A DNA stretch of 64,000 nt from Carposina sasakii (GCA_014607495.2 CP053161.1:5775115-5839114); one strand, 5' to 3'. Shown: positions 1 through 11,165, numbered from the stretch's first letter. The notes: generated from the sequence alone by a model not told the origin. Translations and numbers: made by a program.

Positions 1-454
1 TACAATGGCGCGTAATAATAAGGTACCTATATAGCTAATGAGTTAATGACATATCCAGACATGGTCTTATTTGGAGCAGACCGATACGATACGATTCCGA
101 TTTTCCACTCGATTTTCCAATGAAAGTTTAATTTCACTCGATATTTGCCGGCAAGAGATACTCACGCGACGCATTCCGCTGTTCTACGTGCAACAAATAA
201 TCGATTTTTAATACGTTTGTTTTGTCACTTATCTCATTTGTCGATACGGACGACGGGTTATTTATGATTGTATATTTGTACATTTTCTTTATGTATTAAT
301 TACTATTTTTCGTGTATTTTTTGCACACAATAAAGAATATACATATACAGACATATTTTAGCAACGACATTCAAAACGAGGAATTTAAATTATCTGTATG
401 GGTATCATCGTTTTTTGTAACTCTTTAGTTAAGTTAAATAAACATATACAATAT
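1..454. other. No recognisable feature
   Basis: AT-rich sequence with no gene, repeat family or structured element that I can support. Confidence 0.5.
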
Positions 455-680
455 ACAGAGTGTAACAAATGGAATATGTTAAGCGGAAACCAATAAAAAT
501 AGGCCACTTTAAAGATACACAAATTTTGATTCTTGAAATCACATGTTTTTTTTTCTAGATAGTATGATGAATTCCTAAATGTTGTGATTTCGAATCTCAA
601 ATGTAGGGGATAGGTTCTCTATAGACGGCTATTTTAATAGGATTTCGCTTGACATGCCGATACCTCTTGTCCCCCTTTAT
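455..680. mobile_element. MITE-1 copy, decayed
   Basis: The left end CAGAGTGTAACAAATGG and a right half with GGTTCTCTATAG match, with many substitutions, the inverted-repeat family seen intact near 21.1, 31.3 and 33.6 kb. The right terminus is too diverged for TA duplications to be read. A non-autonomous Tc1/mariner-type element is the best fit. Confidence 0.6.
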
Positions 681-950
681 GGGTATATTATGAGATATCT
701 ACATCGGTATACGATCTACTGTACTCGTATCATTTGAAATAACACTAGGCATAACAGAATCACACTCGTGTCGTAAAACAAGAACAATAGAAGGGTGCAA
801 ATTGGAAATTGAACGGTGAAAACCAATTTTACAATCCATGTGCTCCCAATATTCAGGATATTGACTGAAAACGTTTCAGCCATTTGTAACGGTGAATCTG
901 ATTTTTATGGACGCATAAAAATGCGATTCCGGGCTGTATATTACATAGTT

Positions 951-1147
951 AAAGTTTGCATGCCGCGTGGTGCCGGCAGAGTGATTCGTGCCTGATCGTA
1001 CGAGGCGATTTTGTTGCCGTGTTGACAACATAGTCCAAAATACAAACTGGGTTGCCCAGCGTGGTGACTATGGGCAAATTGGCAGTCTTGTGGCGTGCCC
1101 TGAGCGTGTGCAATAGGCTGATGTTGATGATGATTGATGAAAGTTTG
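951..1147 (+). mobile_element. SINE-A copy with internal deletions
   Basis: The sequence starts GCCGCGTGGTGCCGGCAGAG, as in the full-length copies at 49.5 and 62.7 kb, and ends in CAATAGGCTGATG followed by a GATGATGATT tail. An 8-bp direct repeat AAAGTTTG lies at 951-958 and 1140-1147. The stretch matching the LINE C-terminus is shortened. The tail shared with the RTE-like LINE implies mobilisation by that LINE. Confidence 0.75.
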
Positions 1148-1239
1148 ATTTGCGATTATTTTGTAAAAAATTTGTATTGGCTTGGTTGAAATTTAAAAGC
1201 GTGTTTATTTTGGTACTTATTAACCATTTACGTAGATAT

Positions 1240-1535
1240 ACATACATACATATAATCACGCCTTTATCCCTTACGGGATAGGCATAGCACCAAGGGCACC
1301 ATAGAACCACATGGTGCCACTTCTGTTCTGTGAGGATATAGTTGAGATGTACAAGGTGGGCAGCTGCGCCTACAGTACTGACTACATAATACAAAAATCG
1401 GACTGCGGTCACCAACCGACTATCGGTGGTGACTATCGGCAAAAACCCTCCTGTGGCAGTAGCCTTGTAGCGTGCCCTGGCCTACGTCTTCAGCAGTGGA
1501 CCACAATAGGCTGAAGAAGAAGAAGGACACAACAT
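1240..1535 (+). mobile_element. Mosaic SINE: SINE-B head, SINE-A tail
   Basis: Bases about 1254-1360 follow the SINE-B head (CACGCCTTTATCCC through GATATAGTTGAGATG). From about 1362 the sequence becomes the SINE-A body (GGGCAGCTGCGCC, then GACTGCGGTCACCAACC) and finishes with AATAGGCTGAAGAAGAAGAA. Complete members of both families occur separately elsewhere in the window, so this is a chimera rather than a third family. I saw no clear target duplication. RNA template switching during reverse transcription, or insertion of one element beside the other followed by deletion, would both explain it. Confidence 0.7.
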
Positions 1536-1904
1536 GCATTAAATCACATAGTAATCGTTGATTTATTCGTTGACCTGTAAGTTATGATACTAACTTTAAG
1601 GCAATACCCAAATGTTACGTCAAAGGAAATCCCCGAACGGTTAAGTGTCGATTTGTTGAGGCTTGATTGTTCCGATGACTTTTATAAACTTTCACTTAAT
1701 TGACACAATAGCACATGTAACTTTCACCAATGCTTTGCAAAGCTCATGTGACACCGTCTATTGAATCATAGGTTTATTGTTGTTATGTTAACAAATAACA
1801 GCATAGAAATTGACAGGTAGTACGGGTTACAACGGTTTGTTACGTAATGTTATTTTTTAACATCTAACGTGAAAACAAGTCACATATATGCGTACGAGGC
1901 TATG
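1536..1904. other. No recognisable feature
   Basis: AT-rich and apparently unique; nothing supportable seen. Confidence 0.5.
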
Positions 1905-2018
1905 TTCCCAAAATAGAGGTATCCAAAACTGTAGGATTACCGAGGAGAGCCTATAGCCACGTTTAATATAGCGGTACCAGACAAGTTGCTAGCTCATCGG
2001 CTGCGAGAACGCCCCTGA
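1905..2018 (-). mobile_element. Rep-C fragment
   Basis: Reverse-complement match to the dispersed family containing AGCTAGCAACTTGT, here read as ACAAGTTGCTAGCTCATCG, with the CCTATAGCCACGTTTA stretch. The family recurs more than a dozen times in this window in both orientations. I cannot assign it to a superfamily; ends in GTATGTAT-like repeats suggest a retroposon. Confidence 0.6.
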
Positions 2019-3089
2019 GTTGTATAAAATAAAAGAAATAATAAAACATGCGATGAGAAACCGAAGCACTTTGTTAGCAATAAACTAATAGTTATGTTCA
2101 ACTGCAAATTACTACATCAGAAATATTAAAAGCAGTTGCTAACATTATTTAAACTACAACATTGAACACCGTACTGCGACTGAATAAGGAAGGTATTAGT
2201 TTGGCAAGTACAAATATGAGCACGCTTTTACAGCGTAGCCCATTCCATTTATAATATTACGAATATTTATGAAGGTAATACATTTTGCAGTGCTTTGTAA
2301 ATAAATATTGCATCATCGCATTTAATTAAGAGTGGATGTCCGCGTTTGGTAGTGAAGCTTTTAAGCCAAAGGTGCTGTGTTTGAATTCCGGCAGAATTTC
2401 CTGGTCAAATTATAATACTAAATAACTGAATCGTAGATGTTGCATTTTATACAAATTTATAGTTTTCCTTACTAATGAAAGTTAGATAGCTTCAATTGAT
2501 AACCGAGCAATAATAGTTTAGAACATTCATACATACTTCACGCGTATGTCCCATAGGGATAGGGCAAAGACTACAGATCTCCATTTCGTTTGATTAGAAC
2601 TTAAACTAACTAAATCATTCCAAGCCTAAACACGAAAAGACAGGCAAAGTAAAAGCCCAGTGAAATTGTATTGGTGAGCTATAAATCTGCGTACGTTTAC
2701 CCTTCAGAGACCAGGGTCCGGATTCTTATGTCCTTCGACATATCTCTAAATTCAGTGACGTGATTATAGCAGTAGACTTCAAAAACATAAAGTAGAAGAC
2801 AAAAGAGAACTTCTATAAACATTAGCTTTAAAATAAGTGTTCTTACTTACTAATAAAAAATAAACATGATATAATATAATATAAGTACGAGGTTTAATTT
2901 GTTAATTAATATATTATGCAGTCAAAAGTGGAGTTTGACGGGGCGGGGGTGTAACTTTACGAGCCGTTTATAATAAGCTACATCTCGCTTGTATCAAATT
3001 ATGTTAATTAACGCTCTGCTATACACATGAGGTACTGATAATTTATTATCGTGCCATATAGCTGACTATAAAATCTAGTAATAATTTTA
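2019..3089. other. Mostly featureless; possible MITE arm near 2705-2755
   Basis: AT-rich sequence. At 2708-2752 the order GGTCCGGATTCTTATGTC then TTCGACAT resembles a decayed copy of the left arm of the GTCGAGTGTA-type MITE described at 4975-5335. No gene is seen. Confidence 0.4.
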
Positions 3090-3461
3090 TACAGGGTGAT
3101 TTTTGGTCGTCAACATTCCCGAAAACTACGGAATCTCCTCATCATCACGATCATTTTTCTCCATGGAAGCATACCTGGGAAGTGTCTGGTTTCCAAAATA
3201 TTAGGGTCCAAAGTTGAGTAAATAGACTGCGTTTTTCTGCATAAATGCACATAGACGCGCGTAGCAAGATTTTTTCACGAGAAATAATTAATATCTGTCT
3301 ATAAAAAAACTAACATAAACACTAGACACTATATATTTCAAGTAAATTAAAAAAAAAAATTAAAAAAAAATTCCCAGCCTTATTTTGGCATAAACTTACT
3401 TTATTTGATGTATAGAGTACGTACCCTTCGTTTAAAGGTGGCCACAAAAAAACACCCTGTA
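3090..3461. mobile_element. MITE-2, complete copy
   Basis: The ends CAGGGTGATTTTTGG and AAAAAAACACCCTG form short inverted repeats flanked by TA at 3090-3091 and 3460-3461, the hallmark of Tc1/mariner-type insertion. The interior (about 368 bp in all) has no coding potential. A second copy abuts the palindrome at 23.3 kb and a third is cut by the window end at 63.9 kb, where the first 80 bases match closely. Confidence 0.8.
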
Positions 3462-4046
3462 TTATCTAGTCTATATCAGATAAATAAAATGGTGGATACT
3501 TAAACGGACGGAGACGATACGGGGCAACTGCAAATATTAGAGTTAGGTATACGTCACCGCTTTAGAAATGTCTGATGCGGAGAGTGATCATGGAAACAAA
3601 GACAGTTCTGTGATCGCTCTCAGTATAGGCAACAATCATGTAATACTATACTAACATATACTTAAGTTACTAACACCATATGGATCTGTAGTTGTCCGAA
3701 ATAAAAGATTTTTATTTATTTATTAAACAGTCCATTTTGTTTTAAGATATTTGTGTAGATATAAGTCGAGTGTAATATGTCGAGTGTAATATGTCGAGGG
3801 ACGCGAGAATCGGAGCCTAGGTGTAGCGTCTAAGACCTGGTCTTGCGCATAAAGGAGTCCGCAGATTAAAATCTCCGATCAAAGGAAAGTCCATTCTGTT
3901 ATAGATGGCTTATTAAACAGCGCTCAATGGCTTAGGGCGAGTGCATATCGGCCGATTTCAAAAGATCGAATACTGATTTTGTCATCTTGAGATCGTTATC
4001 TTTATATCTTGATTGGAGAGTGGAGTCGATGCGTGTAAAATGGACA
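3462..4046. other. Featureless apart from a MITE arm at 3763-3830
   Basis: At 3763-3830 the repeated phrase GTCGAGTGTAATAT followed by GCGAGAATCGGAGCC matches the right arm of the MITE at 4975-5335. The remainder shows nothing supportable. Confidence 0.45.
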
Positions 4047-4273
4047 TCCTACTAATATCAAAAACGCGAAACTTTTTGAGGATGTATGTAGTAGTAAGTA
4101 TGTTTGTTGCTCTTTCACGCAAAAACTACTAAATGGATTTTGATAAAACTTTACAATAATATAGCATACATATCAGAATAATACACATAGGTAAGTTTTT
4201 ATTTAGGGAAAATAATTTTATCCTGGATAATTTATATATTTTGTTTTATCAGCAATCCTCGCGGACGGAGTAG
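4047..4273 (+). mobile_element. Helitron H1, 3' end lost
   Basis: It begins A|TCCTACTAATATCAAAAACG and carries the family phrase TTTCACGCAAAAACTACT and TTATCCTGGATAATTT. The usual terminal GCGGACGGAGTCGCGGGCG...CTAG stops after GCGGACGGAGTAGC, exactly where the foldback at 4274-4359 begins. It is non-autonomous, with no Rep/helicase coding. Confidence 0.75.
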
Positions 4274-4359
4274 CTATACTATACGCCAACCGTCGTGGCA
4301 AGCGCTGTCATATAACGTTTTATGACTTCGTGTGCCACGACGGTTGGCGTTTAGTATAG
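4274..4359. repeat. 86-bp foldback palindrome
   Basis: Two 27-nt arms (4274-4300 and 4333-4359) are reverse complements with one mismatch, separated by 32 nt. The arm core is GCCAACCGTCGTGGCA. It replaces the expected 3' end of the adjoining Helitron. It could be a tiny foldback MITE or a new terminal hairpin captured by the Helitron. Confidence 0.85.
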
Positions 4360-4379
4360 TAAAACATATTTATCGACTA

Positions 4380-4525
4380 ACATAGTCGATTAAGGAACTC
4401 AGGGGCATACCCGGTATGGAGGACTAGCAACATATAATTAATCATAACATGATTAAGGCTATGGTGATTTCCTTCGTGATCCTGCATTTCTGGCTACCCC
4501 ATTTTGAAACACATCCGTCTTAATA
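4380..4525 (+). mobile_element. Rep-C copy, diverged
   Basis: Contains ATAGTCGATTAAGGAACTC, GACTAGCAACATATAA and TTCGTGATCCTGCATTTC in the family order, then CTACCCCATTTTGAAAC. Confidence 0.65.
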
Positions 4526-4809
4526 TACATTTTTGTAGAGAATATGTCTATTTATTCCTTTTTACGAATTTTCATATCTATCCAAAAAAGGGACTCACCC
4601 ACCATTATAGATATAGTTCCAACTCGACCCCGAAGAATTTTAGTGATATGGGATTTTCCCTATAAATTCTTGAGAGGGACGAGTTTGGGCTAGATCGAAT
4701 TCTTTGTGAATATTTTCTGGGATAATATTAATTTCACAGTGTTCATTTTTATAATGACTCTTACATCTTTCTGAAGAACAGCTAATTTCTAGTTGTTTCG
4801 CCTGTTTTA

Positions 4810-4917
4810 TTACTTTAGGGAGATTTCGATTCTTAAATTTTGTAGATGGGTTTTCTATAGCGGGCTATTTTCATAGCGTAATGAGAAACGATTAATATAC
4901 CCTTTTGTTATACCCTG
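4810..4917. mobile_element. MITE-1 right half
   Basis: Carries the arm sequence TTCTATAGCGGGCTATTTTC and ends ACCCTTTTGTTATACCCTGA. The left half is not recognisable. Confidence 0.55.
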
Positions 4918-4974
4918 AATAGTATAAGAACCGACATGAACATTGTCAATATGCAAATATCTTTACCCTTCACA

Positions 4975-5335
4975 AGTCGATTTAGAGCCCCGATTCTCAC
5001 GTTGATCGACATTTGTCTACACTCGACTTAGGTACACACATCAGCCTATTACAGTCCACTACTGATCGTAATCGCCATTTACGATAGCCATGACGGGATA
5101 AAGAGGCGGTAAAGGGTTTCTGGGAGGCCTCCCGTGTGTACAACATAGTCCGAAAATCACTCTGCCCAGCGTGGTGACTATGGGCAAAAACCCCCTATGG
5201 CGGTAGCCTTTAGGCATGCCCTAGGGGAGGCCTTGAGCAGTGGACTACATAGGCTGCCGTGATGTACCTATAATCGACAAATAAGTCGAGTGTAGACATT
5301 ATATCGAATCGGCTGTGAGAATCGGGGCCCAGTCA
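4975..5335. mobile_element. MITE with roughly 50-bp inverted ends holding SINE-A pieces
   Basis: The left arm (4975-5032) reads GCCCCGATTCTCACG then CTACACTCGACTTA; the right arm (5277-5335) reads TAAGTCGAGTGTAGACA then GTGAGAATCGGGGCCC, an imperfect inverted repeat. Between them lie a 35-bp minus-strand SINE-A or LINE 3' end (5041-5075) and a plus-strand SINE-A piece (5093-5262) ending GAGCAGTGGACTACATAGGC. The SINE-A pieces probably inserted into the MITE. Confidence 0.6.
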
Positions 5336-6117
5336 TGACAGGCTCCAACCGTAAACCTCTCATGGTCGTAAAATACACTCGCGATTGCCACGATCGAGTT
5401 ATAATGGTATTTTAATTAATTTGTAACTATACCACTTTCTCTGAGTTATAGTATATTAACGTATTTATGTAAGTATTAAAATATAGATGTTGTTATTTTT
5501 TTGCATGTGTCGGTTTAACAGATTATATAATGACTCCAATATCATTATTTACTAGGTGTAAACTAATTCGAAACTATTTACCTATTAACTGAAGTCATTG
5601 GTCGAAACCACTTATATTTCCATCTATTTTTACGGTCAAAAGTGATTATGACGAGTTACGAGTTTTGACTGTAACATATTGTGTGTATCATATATATGTA
5701 TAGATATAAAATTATCTGCAGTGTTCCCAAAATTCAATATTATTATGTATTGAAACAGTAAAATATCGATTTACTCTCAAAAACCGAATAATATTTCCAG
5801 CGATTTCCATTTAGAACGAAAATTTAATTTTAATATAACTACAACGAAAACGGTTCTAGTTAAAACCAAATGCCGTTATTGAGAAACGCTGTACCATATT
5901 GGAGGTATCGTTAAATTTCATGTGATACACTCTATGACCCATGTATGCTTTGAAGTAATGTAGGAATATTGAAAAATAGGTGTTTATTTAAAAACACTCA
6001 GACTCTATGTTTTATAAAAAACAAAACGTTAAAAAGCAATTAAATCAACGCATAACAGGTGATTAACATTCGAGAAACTAGGGGTAAGTTATTGATACTT
6101 ATATAATACATATATAC
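5336..6117. other. No recognisable feature
   Basis: AT-rich, with no repeat family or coding signal that I can support. Confidence 0.5.
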
Positions 6118-6360
6118 ATGCCTTTATCCCTTACGGGGTAGGCAGAGCACCAAGGGCCGATAAATGTGGTTTTATCGGCCCTTGGTGCTCTGCCTACCCC
6201 GGTGGCACTTTTGACCAATTTTGAGGGTATAGTTGAGATGCACAAGTTTGGTTAGTAGTGACAGGTAGTCAGCCCATCGCCTACAAAACAACAAGACCCT
6301 CTTGTGCCTCTACTGACTTGTACAGTATGCCCGGGAAGAGAAGCAGCTGTAGTAGTATAT
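6118..6360 (+). mobile_element. SINE-B with inserted inverted copy of its head
   Basis: The element follows SINE-B (CTTTATCCCTTACGGGGTAG, later GGGTATAGTTGAGATG, ACTGACTTGTACAGTATG, GAAGAGAAGCAGCTGTAG). After GGGCCGATAAA it runs backwards as the complement of its own head, then resumes at GGTGGCAC. The reversal creates a perfect 66-bp palindrome at 6135-6200. Confidence 0.8.
6135..6200. repeat. Perfect palindrome, 30-bp arms and 6-nt loop
   Basis: Arms 6135-6164 and 6171-6200 are exact reverse complements around TGTGGT. The right arm equals the complement of the normal SINE-B path through AACCACAT, so a single out-and-back template switch explains it. Confidence 0.9.
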
Positions 6361-6787
6361 ACGTACGTTTTTTACTCCCAGGGCTATGCAATAAAAGTAT
6401 AGCCAATTTCAGCTGTTAAGTTTCTTCAATTTGTAAATTAAGATGAAAATGGTTTGTATCCCACACATGCTTTGGTTTTAAATAATTTAGTAAAACTTTT
6501 CCTCTCTCTAACTTGGGTAATGGAGTGTATAAACCACGAATTTTATAGCATTGTTATATTCGATTTACATAGAGAGTGACAATTTAAATCAAATTGGATC
6601 GTACCTAATGTTTAAATCAAATTGAATCTTAAATGAGAACACACACACAAACTTATATCATTCACCCTTATCGAGATGAAATTTTCTAGTAGATTCCACC
6701 GCGTACTACGTATAAAAGCAAGAACTATACAATATTGGCTAAGAGATTATTATAAAAAAATATGTTCACACTTCACAAAATAGTTAT
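6361..6787. other. No recognisable feature
   Basis: AT-rich, with the partly repeated phrase TTTAAATCAAATTG at 6583 and 6612. No gene. Confidence 0.5.
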
Positions 6788-6866
6788 GACATAGTCCCAT
6801 ACTAAGATCCCTAAGGTTTTGTGGGTACTAAGCAACGGTATATAAATACATCAAACATCGCTTCAT
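6788..6866 (-). mobile_element. SINE-F 3' fragment
   Basis: The complement of AGTCCCATACTAAGATCCC and TGTGGGTACTAAGCAAC matches the body of the tRNA-derived SINE at 58.9 kb. The tRNA-like head is absent. Confidence 0.65.
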
Positions 6867-6960
6867 CATATCAATTTGCCTGTTAGAGCTTCGTGCGACA
6901 TAGATTTTTTATGAAATAAAAAAATAAATACATAAATAGATCACGTTATATGAACCAAAA

Positions 6961-7518
6961 AAAATTTAGGTAAAAAAACCTTTTTAAAAACAAGCTTTTA
7001 TTTAAATGCGCTAAAAAGAAAAAATAAACTTTTACACTCTTTTAAATTTATAACGTCATAAATTTAACACATTTGACACAATATATGTTATAAAAGCTTG
7101 TCGCGACATTTAAGTACTCGTATTTACTTTCTTAGTTTTAAATTTTTAATAAGTCAAGGTGAGGCCGTGCCGAGGACTGAGTGGCATGATGACATGATGT
7201 CGTGAACATACCACCTCGGGGCTTTGTATATTACTCTCTTACTCTTCTACACGAAGCTCTGGAAGGGTCACGGATATTTCTTCGATATGCGTGGGAACAA
7301 TATATTGAAACATCACACAAAGATGCTGCCTAATAAACATTTAAAAGTAAGAACGTAAAAACAGTACTTAATGTCGCGACAATTTTACTATAAATTGTGT
7401 CAAATGTGTTAAATTTGAAATGACGTTATGTAAAAGTTTTAGTGTAAAAGTTTATTTTTTCTTTTTAGCGCATTTAAATAAAAGCTTGTTTTTAAAAAGG
7501 TTTTTTTACCTAAATTTT
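6961..7518. mobile_element. 558-bp element with about 180-bp inverted arms
   Basis: The left arm begins AAAATTTAGGTAAAAAAACC and runs to about 7143; the right arm runs from about 7341 and ends GGTTTTTTTACCTAAATTTT. The arms also share AAATGCGCTAAAAAG and TTGTCGCGACATT as reverse complements. The 200-bp centre is less AT-rich and has no useful open frame. A target duplication is not obvious. This is a non-autonomous long-TIR DNA transposon of unknown superfamily. Confidence 0.8.
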
Positions 7519-7918
7519 ATATACTAAAAATATCTGTTTCAGATTTTCAAGTTTTAGAAGTCTATTGGATTAAGAGTGACCAGAGTTACTCTCAGCTACC
7601 CTTAATTTGATACCCATATTCATTAAAAATAATTGGTCCGCCAATGCCGCCATCGTCACACTGTTAATCATGCATTGTCATCCGAACTGAACGTGCTCAC
7701 CAAATCAGCCCAATTCAAGCTTATGGAGTTGTAAGATTTCACCCGAACAAATATACATTGCAAGATAAATAAAAGCTTGTAATAATTAGGCGACTTTCTC
7801 AAAGATAAATTTCTATATGCACTATCATTGCCCAGTATTTTACATTGGCTTTTCATCATTCATAATTCTTTATTGTGCAGAAAAAAACACAAAATAAATT
7901 ACTTTAAAAGATAATGTA
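7519..7918. other. No recognisable feature
   Basis: Unique AT-rich sequence. The minus-strand 63-codon frame at 7668-7859 has no protein-like pattern. Confidence 0.45.
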
Positions 7919-7920
7919 AA

Positions 7921-7962
7921 AAAGGCGAGCTTATATCTAACAGATATTTCTTCCAGCCAACC
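7921..7962 (+). repeat. Short dispersed repeat, copy 1
   Basis: AAAGGCGAGCTTATATC followed by AGATATTTCTTCCAGCC recurs at 10,196-10,272 and 30,024-30,098. It resembles the 3' end of a non-LTR element, but I cannot name it. Confidence 0.5.
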
Positions 7963-8501
7963 AATTAACTTTCCCAATTGTATTCATCTTCAGCATATCA
8001 TAGTTTAAGTGTAATAACTTTAATTAATAAAATTAAAATAACGGGAATTTAAATTGAAAAACTTTTACCTTTTACCGTTATTTTATCAAAGACTTTTAGG
8101 TGAGAATAAATCAAGAACTACAGTTGGTTTCAGTATCGAAGTCTTACGGAATTTAATGGAACTAAATGAACAAATGAAATACAGTAGTGTCAGAGTTAGG
8201 AAGATACTAGCGCCAACGTCAAAAGGCTCCATAACTGAAACGAAGTATAATATGTCATTTTTCCAGTAAGATAAATCAGAACTGTCTCCCAAGTTAGTCC
8301 CAAAAGGAGCTTACCTGATATTTTAAACATGAGGACTTAGATCAGACATAGAAATAAGTAGAACTAGAAACTTTTACTACTAGAAGTTATCTAGAATAAA
8401 TTTCTAATAGAGAAAGCACACCTTTGAAAAATTTGGTTATGTGTGTGTGTGCTACATACATACCCTTGGGGGTCCACCTGGACCACTTCGGGAACCACTG
8501 A
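7963..8501. other. No recognisable feature
   Basis: AT-rich. The plus-strand 71-codon frame at 8054-8269 has no recognisable family and is probably chance. Confidence 0.4.
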
Positions 8502-8541
8502 TGTAAATGATCTCAGTATCAAGTTGCTAGCTTATCGCCTG
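8502..8541 (-). mobile_element. Rep-C fragment
   Basis: CAAGTTGCTAGCTTATCGCC, preceded by GTAAATGATC, is a short reverse-complement piece of Rep-C. Confidence 0.5.
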
Positions 8542-8955
8542 AATTATACTTGCGTATTAAATTTAATCGTTAAGCCTCACAGCAGCTGGAAAAGGTGGCT
8601 TCATACAAGACGAGGTATACACGGCATTTACTTTCATCCATATCTGTGCGTTGCCATTTAAGAACGTCTGAGTGCTGTCGGCTTATATCTTATCTCTTTG
8701 GCATATGGGATAAAGTTGTTTGTTCGAAGGTTACATTACGTAAGCGTACCACTTTCAGTCGTAAGTTAAAAGTAAGTTTGCATTGTGTATAAACGTGCGA
8801 TTTTTAGTCGTCAAAGTTTCAACGAATAATTCCTTTCGATGGTGGCGCTAGTTACTATGTACACGACTACAATGTCTACGAGTATCACAACTACGACGAA
8901 TCTAATATTACCTCTCATGTTGAAATGCCGTTAGGCTCCAGAGCGTGTCAAAAAA
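8542..8955. other. No recognisable feature
   Basis: No repeat or gene that I can support. Confidence 0.45.
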
Positions 8956-9558
8956 TACAGGATGTTTGTGACAGCCAGGTAAATATTGATACCATGACTT
9001 CAGACCATGATTCTGAAGCGGAAAACACTGAAAATATTCGCAGGAAAATTCCTAAATTTTCTGACATTTTTTTCATATTTCCAGGAATAAAATAGTTTAG
9101 GTAGTTTCATTTGGCCTTAGATAATTACTTAAAAATAAAATTTTACTCAAAAGATGATTTTAAAAAAAGTTGCCCTCTAAAAAGTACAAATAACCGATCA
9201 ACCCTAATGGAGAATCACATACAAGTGATAAAAAAACAGCAATGTGTCCTGTATAATGTGTAATAACCAATAAGCCCATTTAATTAGTCACAGGATCGCC
9301 TGATAGAATTAGCACGGAGAGCAAAGGTTACTGATATTCAAATCAAAAGTACATTTTCTGTCTGTCTGTGTGGTTCTATCGTTATATAGTTATATCTATC
9401 TACCCTTGGTTCTCTGCCTACCCCGTAAGGGATAAAGGCGTGATTATATGTTATATGTATGATGTACATTTTCTGCGATTAATAACACTGTCGTATGGTA
9501 ATGGTAATAAAAAAACACAATGATACTTGTTCAGCATTTCAGTATTTGCCTGACTGTA
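8956..9558. mobile_element. MITE-3 with a SINE-B fragment inside
   Basis: The left end is TACAGGATGTTTGTGACAGC and the right end is ATTTGCCTGACTGTA, matching the copy at 57.7-58.5 kb. At 9400-9465 a reverse-complement SINE-B head (CCCCGTAAGGGATAAAGGCG) interrupts it. The TA at the left border and CAGG ends suggest a Tc1/mariner-type element. Confidence 0.75.
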
Positions 9559-10195
9559 TACATACATACATAAAAAATATAATATTTCTTCTGACGCAGT
9601 CGGATTAAAAAAACATTAATAAAAGCAAACCTTAACATAAATGACCTCCATGTTCGACATGTAAGTTCATACAGCGGTCTACATACCGATATCCAATTAG
9701 TGATTCATAGTAATGTCAGTGAAAAACACCCTTGACTAAGGTCGTCCTCCAAACATGTTTTCTCATCCTTTATCAGCTAGTCTACATTTGTCAGGCTTTA
9801 TCTGCGAAAGCTCCAAAAGTGAGGCGTATCCATTTTACATCTTAAATCTCACATTTAAAGTAGACCTTACGTTCCAACCATTAGGACAAAAGTCGCATAT
9901 CTTGTGAGAAAATTTTCTTGTTGTTGAGACAAGGCATTTCATTCTTCACATTTACAATGTGACGTCATATCTGTGACGTTAGCACGAGAGTAATATTCGT
10001 AAGTGAGGTTTTATATTATGAGACACTAGCTAAGGCCCGAGACTTTGCTCGTGTGATCCACAGTAAATAAAAAAAAATAAGGCTAATATTAGCTGCTATT
10101 TAATAAATCTGTAACGAAAGTTTGTCTGTACATTACAAATATGCTTTTGAGAGAATGTAAAACTTACTATTATTATTTATTGTACACATAGCACT
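9559..10195. other. No recognisable feature
   Basis: Contains TGTGACGTCATATCTGTGACG near 9958-9978 but nothing else notable; no gene. Confidence 0.45.
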
Positions 10196-10272
10196 ACAAT
10201 AAATACAGACAAATTTACATAAGAAATGCATACAAAGGCGAGCTTATTTCTGCAAGAGATTTCTTCCAGACT
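10196..10272 (+). repeat. Short dispersed repeat, copy 2
   Basis: ACATAAGAAATGCATACAAA then GGCGAGCTTATTTCTGCAAG and ATTTCTTCCAGA match the copy beside the Helitron end at 30.0 kb nearly base for base. Confidence 0.6.
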
Positions 10273-10374
10273 TTTTAGAATTCTTGACTGTTATATGTTT
10301 GTTCACGCGTCACTCAAATCTACTGATGAAATTTAATGCAGTTTTCACTGATTTATGCGACACCTTTTTGAGTA

Positions 10375-10402
10375 TAGCAACGGAGTCGCGAGCGTCCACT
10401 AG
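10375..10402 (+). mobile_element. Helitron 3' end fragment
   Basis: CGGAGTCGCGAGCGTCCACT then AGT is the H1 terminal hairpin and CTAG end without the rest of the element. Confidence 0.6.
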
Positions 10403-11165
10403 TTCTGATATAGTATCCGTCTGCTCTTATTTAACTGTTCACATATTTTAACTCCTGTAACATCGTAACTAAGCTTCTACCCGAAAAAGGTCTTTAATTT
10501 ATAAAGTACCTACTAAAAAAAAATCCGATAACCGCTAATATTATTCCCTTGGCGCTTTATAGGTATCTCAGCGGTTACCATGACACAGAAACCGTGGAGT
10601 GCTTCTCAGAAACCCTGGCTGAGCAAAAAGGATTTTTTATGTTTATACAGGTGGTTGAGATTTTTCGCGTTATAATCTCATTGTTATGACCCTCGCGCAT
10701 TTTGCCGTTTCCTTTTTTCAGTTCCTATAAATAACTAACTAACGTTTAATAGAGAGGATCTTACTTTATTTTAAAATAAACAGATATCATTTCAACTAAT
10801 ATGAAATAATATCCAATACCAGCCTAAAAAAACTTTAAAGTACCTAAATAATTCCTATATTTCTCTGAAATCCCTATTTGTGCTTCGATGTAAATACATA
10901 CAACTAAAATCATAAAGGAAGTTACAAATAACACAAAAAGCAAGCCTTTTAAATTCTGATACACCCTGTATACTGACCTAATTTGGGCCCAGACGTGGAG
11001 CCGTAAATCCCGAGTTTTACAGCCCACTCATATGCTATCAGAAACCGAGTAATCGATATTTTAAGGCGATAAAAAACCAACTTTCGCCGCGAAAAAATAT
11101 CGGGTTTGGCATGATGAAAATCATGACGAAGGTAAATATGTAAGTTACGAAATTTCCTTTTGTAT
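10403..11165. other. No recognisable feature
   Basis: AT-rich, no supportable feature. Confidence 0.45.
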
